From the NCBI GenBank assembly GCA_038232515.1, contig JBBSHS010000066.1:1-14243 (forward strand): a stretch of 14,243 nucleotides of DNA. The letters run 5' to 3'. The translations under genes were made by a program, and so were the position numbers. The notes below the pieces were generated by a model. The model was given only the letters and a program-made list of their open reading frames with translations, had not been told where the DNA came from and ran no database searches. Below are positions 1 through 7,019 of the stretch, piece after piece. The DNA comes from JBBSHS01 sp038232515. GTDB lineage: Bacteria > Actinomycetota > Acidimicrobiia > Acidimicrobiales > JAUJNH01. Position 1 is the first letter of the stretch. Each line of letters begins with the position of its first letter.

Positions 1-909
1 GCCCTCGACGACGACTCCCAGGCCGGCGCCGCCGCCCCGATGTACCTGGAACCGGACGGGCGGGTGCAGGAGGCGGGTGTCGTGCTGGGGGAGGATGGCC
101 GTGGCTATGGCTACGGCGACCGGTTGGCGGCGGACGACCCTGAGGTCGGCTTCCGCCGCTACGTCGACTACGGGTCGGCCGCCGCCCTGCTGGTCCGCCG
201 GCAGGCGTTCGACGCAGTGGGGGGGTTCGATCCCGTCTACGGCCTCGGTTACTACGAGGACGCCGACCTTGGCTTCTCCCTGAGGGCCGCCGGCTGGCAG
301 ACCGTCTACGAGCCGGCTTCCAGGGTCGTGCACCTCCGCCACGGTGCCTTCGACCAGGCCAGTCGCGTTCGCCAGGTCGGGCTGAACCGCCCCATCTTCG
401 TGCCCCGTTTCGCCTGGCAGCTGCACGGCCGGCCCCTCCTGCGCCGACCGCCCTTCGACCCACACAAGGACCTGGTCGTCCGCGACTGGTGGGCTCCCGA
501 CCGCCTCCTTGTCGTCGACGCCACCGGTGCGCTGGCCGCCTTCGCGGCCGACGTGCAGGAGGGCTGGCCCTGCGCCCGGGTCACATGGGTGCCTGTCGGC
601 CAGGGGGCGACGGCCGGGCGGCGGCATCATCCGGGCGTCGAACGCTTCGGTGCTCTGGCCAAGCTGGAGGACTGGCTCGAGCAACGGCGCTTCCACTACG
701 GGGCGGTGGTCACCGATGCCGCCACCGCCAGCCGGGTAGCCGGTGCCCTCCGGCGCAGCCAGCCCCAGGCGATCGTCGGAGTCGTGGGTGCCGTGAGTTC
801 AGATCGCACCGGCCTGAGCGGGGCGGTCGGCCTGCCTGACCGTCCGGCGGCCACGGCGGCGATGCCCTCCCTCGGCTTCGGCCCTGCTGTCCGGCCGAGC
901 GGCGGGTGA
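1..909 (+). CDS. Family 2 glycosyltransferase, C-terminal part (5' end outside window)
   Basis: The reading frame is open from base 1 and stops at TGA 907-909, so the window holds only the last 302 residues. An ATG at 40 lies inside conserved sequence and is not taken as the start. Visible GT2 (GT-A fold) features are a stretch like 'MYLEPDGRVQEAGVVLG', then 'VGGFDP.YGLGYYEDADLGFSLRAAGW', the usual acceptor-side ED motif followed by the DLGFSLR-AGW block. About 150 further residues follow the catalytic domain and contain 'RDWWAPDRLLVVD'. These look like the beginning of a second domain, perhaps glycosyltransferase-like, that ends early. Family members transfer sugars from nucleotide-sugar donors to polysaccharide or glycoprotein acceptors on the cytosolic face of the membrane. 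Donor and acceptor cannot be told from sequence. No link to the downstream metallochaperone genes is apparent. Confidence 0.85.
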   Translation, partial: ALDDDSQAGAAAPMYLEPDGRVQEAGVVLGEDGRGYGYGDRLAADDPEVGFRRYVDYGSAAALLVRRQAFDAVGGFDPVYGLGYYEDADLGFSLRAAGWQTVYEPASRVVHLRHGAFDQASRVRQVGLNRPIFVPRFAWQLHGRPLLRRPPFDPHKDLVVRDWWAPDRLLVVDATGALAAFAADVQEGWPCARVTWVPVGQGATAGRRHHPGVERFGALAKLEDWLEQRRFHYGAVVTDAATASRVAGALRRSQPQAIVGVVGAVSSDRTGLSGAVGLPDRPAATAAMPSLGFGPAVRPSGG

Positions 910-997
910 CCTGCCGGTGGCGAGACAACGGTTGCCGCTCACGCAGCCGGCGGGGGAAGGACAGGACCGGGCGTGGGCTGCCCGTGCCCTTGGGCTG

Positions 998-1552
998 CTA
1001 GATCACGGTCTTCAGCAGCTTCAGCTGGTCGTCGGAGTCGGACCTGCGGTCTTTCTTGATCGACGCCGCGAGGGTCTTGGCTGGGCCGTACCTGCCGTTG
1101 TCCAGCTCCTTCTGGGCCAGCTCGACGGAGCCCTGGTCGTTGTTTATGAGCCGCCCCAGGAAGTTCTGGTCGAAGCCCCGACCGCTGACCGTGGAGAGCT
1201 GCTTCAGGTCATCGGCTGTAAGCAACGCAATGCCGCCCGGCTGACGGTTGGTCACGGCCGCGACATCGGTGGCGTCAGCCGGGATCTTCTCGCCCCAAGT
1301 CTTCAACCAGCCGCTCATATCGACGATCTCCGGCTCGCGGGTGGCCTTGACCCGGGTGGCCAGCTCCTTGACCTGGGGCGCAGCCGCTTGCTGGAGGGCC
1401 AGGTCGGCGAGGGCGATGGCTTGGCGGTCCTGCAGGACCATGCCCTGCGCAAAGTCCACGTCGGTTGTCTTGTGTCCCGACGGCGAGCTGCATCCTCCGG
1501 CGGCAGCCGTGGCCGCCAGGAGTGTGATGGCAAGGAGTGTGAGACGCTTCAC
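998..1552 (-). CDS. DUF305-like secreted lipoprotein lacking the canonical His pairs
   Basis: The start is GTG at 1552, because AGGAGG lies 6 nt upstream and the protein then begins with a textbook signal peptide (VKRLTLLAITLLAATAAAGG-C). Reading from further upstream would bury this signal. The Cys after AGG fits a loose lipobox, so it is probably a 184-residue lipoprotein on the outer face of the membrane. The mature part has the two-fold helical repeat of DUF305 (ferritin-like four-helix proteins): 'MVLQDRQAIALADLAL...ATRVKATREPEIVDMSGWL' and 'FLGRLINNDQGSVELAQKEL...AASIKKDRRSDSDDQ'. In typical members each repeat carries M-x-x-HH and a Q-x-x-E-I. Here HH is replaced by QD and ND, and the Gln by R, so metal binding in the usual way is doubtful. 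The gene is divergent from the FmdE-like gene. Its role is unknown. Confidence 0.8.
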   Translation of the reverse strand: MKRLTLLAITLLAATAAAGGCSSPSGHKTTDVDFAQGMVLQDRQAIALADLALQQAAAPQVKELATRVKATREPEIVDMSGWLKTWGEKIPADATDVAAVTNRQPGGIALLTADDLKQLSTVSGRGFDQNFLGRLINNDQGSVELAQKELDNGRYGPAKTLAASIKKDRRSDSDDQLKLLKTVI

Positions 1553-1884
1553 AGGCTTCCTCCTGAGACAGGGTGGAGTTGCAAACGAGCCCCACGCAGG
1601 TGACGACAAGCTACTAGGCCGCCTGCTGCCGTGCACCAATTGTCAGTGCTGTCCGGTTTGGGCGGCGTAGCCCAACGCAGCCGCCCCGGGAGCAGGCCAG
1701 TGGATCAGCCACCGACGGCCTGAGGGTCGACGGCGCCTGACCGGCATCTTGGGCTCCTCGCCGACGGGCCAACCGCCATGGTGGGGAACCTGTCACCCAG
1801 TTTGGCGTAGGGCGTCGGCGAAGTGTGACCGTGCTCTAGACTCTGACCGCCGACAGAGCGATCGTCCAGCGAACGGAGGCAGCC
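1553..1884. other. Divergent intergenic region between the DUF305 and FmdE-like genes
   Basis: This 332-nt stretch holds no convincing gene. It contains the AGGAGG ribosome site of the minus-strand lipoprotein gene at its left edge and GGAGG before the FmdE-like ATG at its right edge. A TAGACT hexamer at 1837-1842 resembles an actinobacterial -10 element for the rightward gene, but no good -35 is seen. It is followed by an inverted repeat, CTCTG at 1841-1845 and CAGAG at 1854-1858, that could be a 5'-UTR hairpin or an operator. Nothing else is recognised. Confidence 0.4.
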
Positions 1885-2559
1885 ATGGTGACAGCGAAAT
1901 CCACGTCGAGCTGCATGTGCAGCGAGCTGGGCCCGCAACCCAGAGCGCCGCAGACGGCGGTGGACGACTCCATGGTCGAGCAGATCGTCGCCTTCCACGG
2001 CCATATGTGCCCCGGCCTGGCCATGGGCATCCAGGCCGCCACCATCGCCCTGAGCCAAATCGGGCCCCATTCCACCGACGAAGAAGTGGTGGCCGTGGTC
2101 GAGACCGACATGTGCGGCGTCGACGCCATTCAGTTCATGACCGGGTGCACTTTCGGCAAGGGCAACCTCATCCATCAGGACTGGGGCAAGAACGCCTATA
2201 CCTTCTACCGTCGCTCGGACGGCAAGGCCATCCGTGTCTCCGGCCGACCCGACGCCTGGCAGCGCGATCCCGAGCGCGGACGGCTGTTCGCCCTGGTCCG
2301 GGCGGGGAGCGCCACCGAGGAGGAGGCGGCACAGTTCCGCGCCCTCCACCAGAGCGAGTCGCGCCGTATCCTGGACCTCGCCCCGGAGCGTCTCTACGAC
2401 GTCACCGATGTCAAGGGTGAGCCGCCCCAGAGGGCCCGTATCCATGCGTCCGTTCCCTGCGCCCGCTGCGGTGAGGGCGTCATGGAAACGCGCATACGGC
2501 GCCTCGGTGAGGAGCAACTGTGCGTGCCCTGTCTCGAGGGAGCGACGGTCGACGCCTGA
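1885..2559 (+). CDS. FmdE-like protein with C-terminal Cys4 zinc finger
   Basis: ATG at 1885 has GGAGG 6 nt upstream. The protein has 224 residues. Residues 38-45 are FHGHMCPG, the signature of the FmdE family (first described beside molybdenum formylmethanofuran dehydrogenase). It is followed by DMCGVDAIQ (76-84), a Cys at 88 in 'TGCTFGKGN' and HQDWGK (97-102), the usual metal-site blocks. The C-terminus carries C192-x2-C195 ... C213-x2-C216, the treble-clef/zinc-ribbon module often attached to FmdE proteins. The family is found with molybdenum or tungsten enzymes and metal-handling loci in many non-methanogens, and its biochemical role is not settled. The N-terminal 30 residues have an extra C-x-C (10, 12). 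The presence of HypC and CooC-like genes nearby suggests a metal- or cofactor-handling job, but this is inference from context only. Confidence 0.88.
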   Translation: MVTAKSTSSCMCSELGPQPRAPQTAVDDSMVEQIVAFHGHMCPGLAMGIQAATIALSQIGPHSTDEEVVAVVETDMCGVDAIQFMTGCTFGKGNLIHQDWGKNAYTFYRRSDGKAIRVSGRPDAWQRDPERGRLFALVRAGSATEEEAAQFRALHQSESRRILDLAPERLYDVTDVKGEPPQRARIHASVPCARCGEGVMETRIRRLGEEQLCVPCLEGATVDA

Positions 2560-2572
2560 TCGGTGCCCGATG

Positions 2573-2977
2573 TCACCTCGGCAAGCGGAACGGGGCTCTT
2601 AGCCCCTTGAGCATCGGAAAGTGGCGAACGTTGAGGGTGGCAAGATCATGGCCCCGAACGTCGGCGGTCGCGGCGATCAGATAGTCGCCGATGCCGATGG
2701 CACTGTGGGAGCTCCGGTACTGACGCATGAGCTCGCCGGCGCGGCGGGCGATGCGCTCGTTGACCTCTTCGACGCGTAGGACACCGAGCAGCCGCCACAC
2801 CGCGCTCCGCTCGCTGGTGCGCATGCCGCCGGTGATCTCGGCCAGGGACACGACACTCACGGCCAGCGGGCCCGTCGACTGGCGAGCCTCCAACAACCAT
2901 GTCCGGGCCGCCGGAAGGCCCCGCAGATGGGCGATCAGTACCTCGGAATCGACCAGGATCAATCGCCGAAGCTCCAC
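2573..2977 (-). CDS. vapC: PIN-domain ribonuclease toxin (VapC-type)
   Basis: This 134-residue protein begins at GTG 2977 and overlaps the 3' end of the antitoxin gene by 19 nt, so it is probably translated by coupling; no ribosome site of its own is seen. PIN-domain acidic residues are present: D10 in LILVDSEVLIAHLRG, E47 in SVVSLAEITGG and D98 in GIGDYLIAATA, followed by the late TLNVRHF block (N116). This is the classic VapC layout of a Mg2+-dependent RNase that cleaves tRNA or other RNA when free of antitoxin. It ends 13 nt from the convergent FmdE-like gene. All core residues are intact, so it is probably active. The RNA target cannot be predicted. Confidence 0.88.
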   Translation of the reverse strand: MELRRLILVDSEVLIAHLRGLPAARTWLLEARQSTGPLAVSVVSLAEITGGMRTSERSAVWRLLGVLRVEEVNERIARRAGELMRQYRSSHSAIGIGDYLIAATADVRGHDLATLNVRHFPMLKGLRAPFRLPR

Positions 2978-3216
2978 GCGCGGTCGAGGTGCTGGGATCT
3001 TTCATCGGCACCTCGGGCCAGCGGTTCGAGGTCTCGGAGCGCGCCAAACGATGCGTCGATGGCATCGAGATCGCCGGGCCGGTCGTCGTGCCCGCCTGCC
3101 AATGCGCGGTCGAGCAGCCGCCGGATCAACTCCGCTCGTGAGATGCCTTCTTCGGCGGCAAGGTGGTCGAGCCGCTGGCACTGCCCCGCCTCCAGGTAGA
3201 TGTTGGTGCGTTGCAT
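2959..3216 (-). CDS. Ribbon-helix-helix antitoxin partner of the PIN toxin
   Basis: The N-terminus, MQRTNIYLEAGQCQRLDHLA followed by EEGISRAELIRRLLDRAL, is a ribbon-helix-helix (CopG/MetJ-like) DNA-binding domain. The C-terminal half, rich in Asp, Glu and Arg, would bind and inhibit the toxin. ATG at 3216 is preferred because the ribbon strand starts there. An in-frame ATG at 3228 would add only MFRC. Neither has a clear ribosome site, so the message may be nearly leaderless. From 3216 the product has 85 residues. It sits directly upstream of, and overlaps, the toxin gene, the normal antitoxin-toxin order. Two direct repeats at its 5' end (see separate entry) are likely self-binding sites. 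Confidence 0.82.
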   Translation of the reverse strand: MQRTNIYLEAGQCQRLDHLAAEEGISRAELIRRLLDRALAGGHDDRPGDLDAIDASFGALRDLEPLARGADERSQHLDRAWSFGD

Positions 3217-3233
3217 ACACCGGAACATACACC
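3214..3233 (-). promoter_or_regulatory. Direct-repeat putative operator at the antitoxin start
   Basis: Two copies of GGTGTATG (minus strand; plus strand CATACACC at 3214-3221 and 3226-3233) are spaced 12 bp centre to centre and overlap both candidate antitoxin starts. Ribbon-helix-helix antitoxins usually bind short repeats about one DNA turn apart over their own promoter, so autoregulation is likely. The repeat is seen directly; its function is inferred. Confidence 0.45.
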
Positions 3234-3293
3234 ACTATGGGAGGATGAGGACGGGGCGCAGATCGTCGCGTCCGTGGCGACGGCCGCCGCTGA

Positions 3294-4409
3294 TCACATG
3301 AAGTTGCGGGTGTGGAGGGCGGACAGCTCGGCCGCCTCCAGAGGCGGGAAGCCGAGCCGGACGAGTCGGCGCTGACGGCCCTCGTCCATGTCGGCCTGGA
3401 GCGTCTGCACCGAAGCCCAGCCGTCGGCGATGGCGGCCGGCGACCACTGGCCGGCGGCGAGGACGACGAGGGCGTCGTGGACGTCGGGAGCGAGACCGGC
3501 GGTGTGGGACAGGGCGTCGCGACGTCTCTCGATGGCGGCCCGCAGCCGGCCCGGCAACCCAGGGTCCACGCCCACCCGATGCTCGAGGTGGGCCTGGCCG
3601 AAGGCGACGTGGCGGGCTTCGTCCTGCAGGGCCAGATGGGCGATCCGCCGGGTGACGGCGTCAGGGGCGTAGCGCTCGAGGAAGGACAGGAGACTGAGAA
3701 AGGTGCCCTCGCCCAGCACCGAGAGCAGGAAGGCGGCCAGCGACAGGTCCGGCTCGTCGAGCAGGGTCTGCAGCGACGCCCGGCCCGCTGCCCCCGACAC
3801 GCCCATCTCGTGTCCCGTCAGCCCGGCGCGGCGGCTGAAGACCTCGACGTGGCGGGCCTCGTCGGCCACCTGGACGGCCAGCAGCTGCACGATCTCCCGG
3901 AAGTGGGGATGCACCCGGCCCAGGAAGCGGGCCGGCACCATTAGGGCGGCCTGCTCGTTCTCGACCAGGTAGGTCATGACCTGCACGACCGCGGCTTCGA
4001 TCTCGGGAGGGTGGGCCACGGGCGCCGCCCAGTCCACGGCCGTGCCCGGGTCCCACTGGTTGGCGACGGCCTGGGCGTAGAGCTTCGGGGCGATGTCGGC
4101 CCACACCTGGTCCCGGTCCAGCAGATCGGCCTGGACGAGCTCGGGGCCGCCGGCCTCGACCAGCGCGCCGCGGGCGGCCAGGCCCCACCCCGGCGAGGCC
4201 CGGCCCACCACCTGGCCGGGTCCCGGGCGGCCGGCCCGCTCGGCATCCCGCCACCGGGCGTCGCCGGCCCCGCCCTTGACCACCGCAGTCCCGTCCCAGC
4301 CGTGGCCGTGGCTCCGGGCCCAGGGGGCGGCGTGGATGGCCAGATGGGGGTCACGGCCGTGGATCTGCAGGCGGTCGCCGACCGACATGGTGGCCAGGGC
4401 GTGGTCCAC
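3294..4409 (-). CDS. TusA-like domain fused to a ferritin-like diiron domain
   Basis: Reading from GTG 4409 gives 371 residues. The first 40 residues (HALATMSVGDRLQIHGRDP...WARSHGHGW) match the second half of the TusA/SirA fold (helix, 'GD.L.V...DP', 'GH'). Similarity continues upstream to about 4450 as 'ALDDLGFDQGAHLLV', so the fold's first strand lies before the GTG, although no ATG, GTG or TTG occurs there in frame. The TusA active-site CPxP is replaced by DQGA, so it cannot carry a persulfide in the usual way. Residues 136-280 form a ferritin-like four-helix diiron domain with E150/E152, DEARH (183-187), E234 in GEGTF and a second DEARH (263-267). The diiron site looks complete, giving a possible oxidase or oxygenase. 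It overlaps or abuts the ligand-binding protein gene upstream and is likely co-transcribed with it. The substrate is unknown. Confidence 0.75.
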   Translation of the reverse strand: MDHALATMSVGDRLQIHGRDPHLAIHAAPWARSHGHGWDGTAVVKGGAGDARWRDAERAGRPGPGQVVGRASPGWGLAARGALVEAGGPELVQADLLDRDQVWADIAPKLYAQAVANQWDPGTAVDWAAPVAHPPEIEAAVVQVMTYLVENEQAALMVPARFLGRVHPHFREIVQLLAVQVADEARHVEVFSRRAGLTGHEMGVSGAAGRASLQTLLDEPDLSLAAFLLSVLGEGTFLSLLSFLERYAPDAVTRRIAHLALQDEARHVAFGQAHLEHRVGVDPGLPGRLRAAIERRRDALSHTAGLAPDVHDALVVLAAGQWSPAAIADGWASVQTLQADMDEGRQRRLVRLGFPPLEAAELSALHTRNFM

Positions 4410-4443
4410 CAGCAGGTGGGCGCCCTGGTCGAAGCCGAGGTCG

Positions 4444-5298
4444 TCAAGGGCGATAGCCGGCAGCGGTCACCACCCCCTTGGCATCGTAGAAGCCAAGGTC
4501 GTCCACGGCCCGTTCCAGCTGGCCATACCCGGACACCCGCCCCGGCTGCCACTGCTTCAGCCCCTCCAGGTCGAGCAGGGGCCGGACCTCGGCATCGGCG
4601 TAGTCCATGGCCAAAAGCAGCTGGGCGAAGCGGTCGACCAGGTCAGCCGGGGCCGACCCGACGACCGTCATGTTGCAGTGGTCGAACGGCTGGGTCTGGG
4701 CCACCACCCGGGTCGACCCGGGTGGCAGGGTCCCCTCCCGGGCGAAGGCGAGGTGGTTGCCGTCGATGAGACAGGCGGCGTCGACCTCGCCGGCCAGAAG
4801 GGCCCGCGCCGCATGGCGCTCGCCACCCACGTGGTCGCCGTGGAGCCCCACGCCGATGTCGAAGTGGCGGGCTTCGACGTCGACGCCCTGGGCCCGCAGA
4901 TGGGCCAGAGGAAGCAGCGTGGCCTGCGGCGAGTCCACGGCTCCGGTGCCCACGATCCTGCCGGCGAGGTCCTCCGGTGAGCGGATGGCGCTGTCGCTAC
5001 GGACCACCACCACCGAGGTGAGGCCCTGGTCCGTGTCGCGCATGGCCACGGCCTTCACGCCGGGACCGCCCGCTTCGGCCAGGCGTCGGGCCCGCACCCA
5101 GGCCAGCGGCGAGTTCCAGGCGACGTCGATCCGACCCCCCAGGAGATCCTGCACCTGTCGCTCGTAGTTGGAATAGAGCACGAAGTCGAGGGCCAGATCG
5201 TGTTCGGCGAACCACCGCCGGAAGCCTTCCCAGATGGACACCACCTTGGGGTCGTAGGCCACGGCGCCGAGCAGCAGCACGTCCCGCGCCGTCGTCAT
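4444..5298 (-). CDS. PhnD/SsuA-like periplasmic-binding-fold protein without signal peptide
   Basis: ATG at 5298 is chosen because GGGAGG lies 8 nt upstream; the frame extends further but with low-complexity Arg/Glu sequence. The 284-residue product starts directly with the first beta strand (DVLLLGAVAYDPKVVSIWEGFRRWF), then FVLYSNYERQVQDLLGGRIDVAWNSPLAWV, VVVVRSDSAIRSPEDLAGRIVG and 'AACLIDGNHLAFA'. This is the pattern of type 2 substrate-binding proteins of the phosphonate (PhnD), sulfonate (SsuA) and THI5 group. No signal peptide, lipobox or transporter genes are present, so it is probably a cytosolic ligand-binding protein or enzyme and not part of an ABC importer. It lies between the acyl-CoA-dehydrogenase-like gene and the TusA-ferritin fusion, with 35 nt or less to the latter. 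The ligand is unknown; a sulfonate or phosphonate is a guess from the family. Confidence 0.83.
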   Translation of the reverse strand: MTTARDVLLLGAVAYDPKVVSIWEGFRRWFAEHDLALDFVLYSNYERQVQDLLGGRIDVAWNSPLAWVRARRLAEAGGPGVKAVAMRDTDQGLTSVVVVRSDSAIRSPEDLAGRIVGTGAVDSPQATLLPLAHLRAQGVDVEARHFDIGVGLHGDHVGGERHAARALLAGEVDAACLIDGNHLAFAREGTLPPGSTRVVAQTQPFDHCNMTVVGSAPADLVDRFAQLLLAMDYADAEVRPLLDLEGLKQWQPGRVSGYGQLERAVDDLGFYDAKGVVTAAGYRP

Positions 5299-5459
5299 CG
5301 GTGCCACCTCCCGACCACGCCGCCGCCTCTCCTCCTCGAGGCGCTCAGGGGAGTTCTCCACGACCGCCCCCGCACACCGGTCATGCCTCTCCCAGGAGGT
5401 TGAGACATGATGGCGGTGGCTGCGTTGGTCATGGTGTCATGGTACGCACACCCGGTCAT
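5295..5459 (-). CDS. Possible 54-residue small protein coupled at both ends
   Basis: This minus-strand frame starts with ATG 5459-5457, overlapping the TGA of the upstream flavoprotein gene (ATGA), and ends with TGA 5297-5295, overlapping the ATG of the downstream ligand-binding protein (again ATGA). GGGAG lies 4 nt before the ATG. The peptide is MTGCAYHDTMTNAATAIMSQ followed by PPGRGMTG and an Arg-rich tail. Its first part arises from a 75-bp tandem duplication that also duplicates the start site (ATG at 5459 and 5384, same frame). The double overlap argues for translation. The low-complexity composition and lack of any recognised domain argue against a folded product. It may serve only as a translational bridge. 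Confidence 0.3.
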   Translation of the reverse strand: MTGCAYHDTMTNAATAIMSQPPGRGMTGVRGRSWRTPLSASRRRGGGVVGRWHR

Positions 5460-5481
5460 GCCTCTCCCAGGAGGTTGAGAC
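5371..5481. repeat. 75-bp-period direct repeat copying the 3' end of the flavoprotein gene
   Basis: A 30-bp segment (CCGGTCATGCCTCTCCCAGG continuing to TTGAGAC) is identical at 5377-5406 and 5452-5481, and the match extends left through CGCACA with one inserted C. The right copy is the authentic end of the flavoprotein gene (codons for NLLGEA and stop). The left copy lies outside it. The period of 75 is a multiple of three. It looks like a recent tandem duplication. Confidence 0.85.
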
Positions 5482-6583
5482 CGCTGATGGCCCGGCCCAC
5501 GAAGTCGTACAGGGCATCGGTGGTGGGAGCCATCACCCGGGCGGCCCGAGAGTCGCGGAAGCGGCGCTCGACACCGAGCTCTTTGCGGAAGGCGCTGCCA
5601 CCGCACAGTTTCATGCCCAGGTCGGTGACGGCAACGGCCGTCTCGGCACCGGACGCCTTGATCTCCAACACCCGCAGCATGGCGTCCTGCCGCCCGTCCT
5701 CGAGGGCGGTGAGGGTGTCGGACAGCAAGGCGCGGTGCTTGTCCGTCTCGATCCGCATGCGGGCGTATTCGGCCCGGGGCACGGGCTGCTGGATGAGGGT
5801 CTGGTCGAGGTGCTCCAGGCGGGTGGCGGCCAGGTGGCGGCCCGTCTCGAGCGTCACCGCCTCCATCAGCCCGAGACTGAAGGCGCCGTTCAGCACGAGG
5901 AACCAGGGAAGGATGCTGGCCAGCGCCAGATCGAGGCCCGAGCCGTCGCCGCCCAACATGGCGTCGCCGGCCACCATGACCCCTTCGGCGGTGACCGGTT
6001 TGGAGTCGTTCCCCCGCAGGCCGAGGCCGTCGAAGGGACCGGGCTGGCTGAGGCCCGGTGTCCCAGAGGGCACGAGCCACAGGGTCATCGGCCCCTCAGC
6101 GGCGAGCGGCCGGCTCGACCACACATAGCTGTCCGCTTCCCCGGCGGCCGTGACCCAGCTCTTCTTGGCGTCGAGGCGGACCTGCCCGCCGACGGTGGTG
6201 GCGGTGCTCCCGGGTGCCCAGAAGTGACTGCGGGACCCGGCCTCGGAGAAGGCCAGGGTGGACAGGTGGCGCCCGGCGCCCACGGCCTCACGCACGGCCC
6301 GCGGGCCGTGGGCCTCCAGGGCGGCCGTGGCCGCATAATGCATGAGGACGACCATGGCCGTGGACCCGCAGGCCGTGGCCAGCCCCTCGATGACGTCCGC
6401 CCCGGCTCGCATGCCCTGGCCACCACCACCGACCTCTGTCGAACTGGTCATGCCGAGGATGCCGGCTCGGCCGAGCGCGTCCAGGGCGGCCCGGGGGAAC
6501 GTCCCGTGCCCGTCGACGTCACCGGCGTGAGGGACGACGACCTCGTTGACGACGCGCTCCAAGGCGTCGTGGAAATCAGCCAT
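5456..6583 (-). CDS. Acyl-CoA-dehydrogenase-family flavoprotein, catalytic Glu position altered
   Basis: ATG at 6583 is preceded by AAGGAG at 9 nt. The 375-residue protein shows the acyl-CoA dehydrogenase fold: an N-terminal helical part ending LGRAGILGMTSSTEVGGGGQ, the flavin-binding middle (LAFSEAGSRSHFWAPGSTAT, KSWVTAAGEADSYV) and a C-terminal four-helix domain (LGMKLCGGSAFRKELGVERR). Near the C-terminus, where many dehydrogenases have the catalytic base in 'YEGT', this protein reads MAPTTDAL (351-358), so a classical dehydrogenation at that site is unlikely. Family members lacking this Glu include FMN-dependent monooxygenases of the DszC/SfnB kind. With a sulfonate/phosphonate-type binding protein and a TusA-like diiron protein downstream, oxidation of an organosulfur or similar small compound is possible, but this is inference. 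It is the first gene of the minus-strand operon. Confidence 0.85.
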   Translation of the reverse strand: MADFHDALERVVNEVVVPHAGDVDGHGTFPRAALDALGRAGILGMTSSTEVGGGGQGMRAGADVIEGLATACGSTAMVVLMHYAATAALEAHGPRAVREAVGAGRHLSTLAFSEAGSRSHFWAPGSTATTVGGQVRLDAKKSWVTAAGEADSYVWSSRPLAAEGPMTLWLVPSGTPGLSQPGPFDGLGLRGNDSKPVTAEGVMVAGDAMLGGDGSGLDLALASILPWFLVLNGAFSLGLMEAVTLETGRHLAATRLEHLDQTLIQQPVPRAEYARMRIETDKHRALLSDTLTALEDGRQDAMLRVLEIKASGAETAVAVTDLGMKLCGGSAFRKELGVERRFRDSRAARVMAPTTDALYDFVGRAISGLNLLGEA

Positions 6584-6598
6584 TGTGCGGTTCTCCTT

Positions 6599-6621
6599 GC
6601 GATCGTGGAAGGTTCGATCGC
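6599..6621. promoter_or_regulatory. Perfect 7-bp inverted repeat just upstream of the flavoprotein gene
   Basis: GCGATCG (6599-6605) and CGATCGC (6615-6621) are separated by 9 nt. The repeat begins right beside the AAGGAG ribosome site of the minus-strand flavoprotein gene. It may be a repressor operator or a 5'-UTR hairpin controlling translation. No regulator gene is adjacent. Confidence 0.4.
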
Positions 6622-6822
6622 CGCAGCTGGCTCAGCCCGGGCGGGCAAGGCGGCGCGAGGTGCGGCGAGGGGTGCCGCCCCGACCGGGCGGCGTCGTTCG
6701 ATGGGTCTCAGCGCCTGTGCCGCATCCCGCCCCCCTCCTCATTCGACCTCGGGCTTCGGACCCGGTTTCTACATCCCCGATGCCGGTGTTCGCCAGCGGC
6801 CGAGGACGCACGGTGGGGCCTG

Positions 6823-6848
6823 CCGGTCCTCACAAATCCGGGGACCGG
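6823..6848. promoter_or_regulatory. Inverted repeat upstream of a possible -10 element
   Basis: CCGGTCC (6823-6829) and GGACCGG (6842-6848) form a perfect 7-bp inverted repeat with a 12-nt centre, followed two bases later by TATGCT. The position suits an operator for the rightward CooC-like gene, although a hairpin terminator-like structure is equally possible. Confidence 0.3.
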
Positions 6849-7019
6849 GCTATGCTGCAGACCTGCATCGCTTTTGGGTCGGGGCCTGCGGATATCGGGC
6901 CCGTTGGTCCAGGTGTCGCTTATGGCCCGACCGACATCGTCTTTTCCGCGGTTGACGCCAGTCGGGCGAAAACTTGACCTTGGTGCTGGTCAGACAGCAT
7001 CGATGATCGGAGGAACATC

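Larger units (their letters stand above)
6584..7019. other. Divergent intergenic region between the flavoprotein and CooC-like genes
   Basis: This 436-nt region has no credible gene; the open frames in it lack ribosome sites and run into the CooC-like coding start. Two inverted repeats are listed separately. TATGCT at 6851-6856, right after the second inverted repeat, could be a -10 element for the rightward gene, and TTGACC at 6974-6979 could be a -35, but neither has a good partner. GGAGG lies 6 nt before the GTG at 7020. Confidence 0.4.

Noticed and set aside
917..1603. Long rightward open frame opposite the DUF305 gene
   Set aside because: It is antisense to a gene with a signal peptide, a good ribosome site and family similarity; its own translation shows no domain.
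1705..2517. 270-codon leftward frame opposite the FmdE-like gene
   Set aside because: Shadow of a conserved gene with clear metal-site motifs on the other strand.
4467..4484. ATG-CCA-AGG-GGG-TGG-TGA upstream of the TusA-like frame read as a second selenoprotein with Sec at residue 6
   Set aside because: The TGA lies before, not within, the conserved domain, no clear hairpin follows at SECIS distance, and the bases are explained by the preceding gene's coding sequence.
5735..6955. 406-codon rightward frame opposite the flavoprotein gene
   Set aside because: It mirrors GC-rich codon positions of a recognised flavoprotein and runs into a promoter region; no ribosome site or domain.
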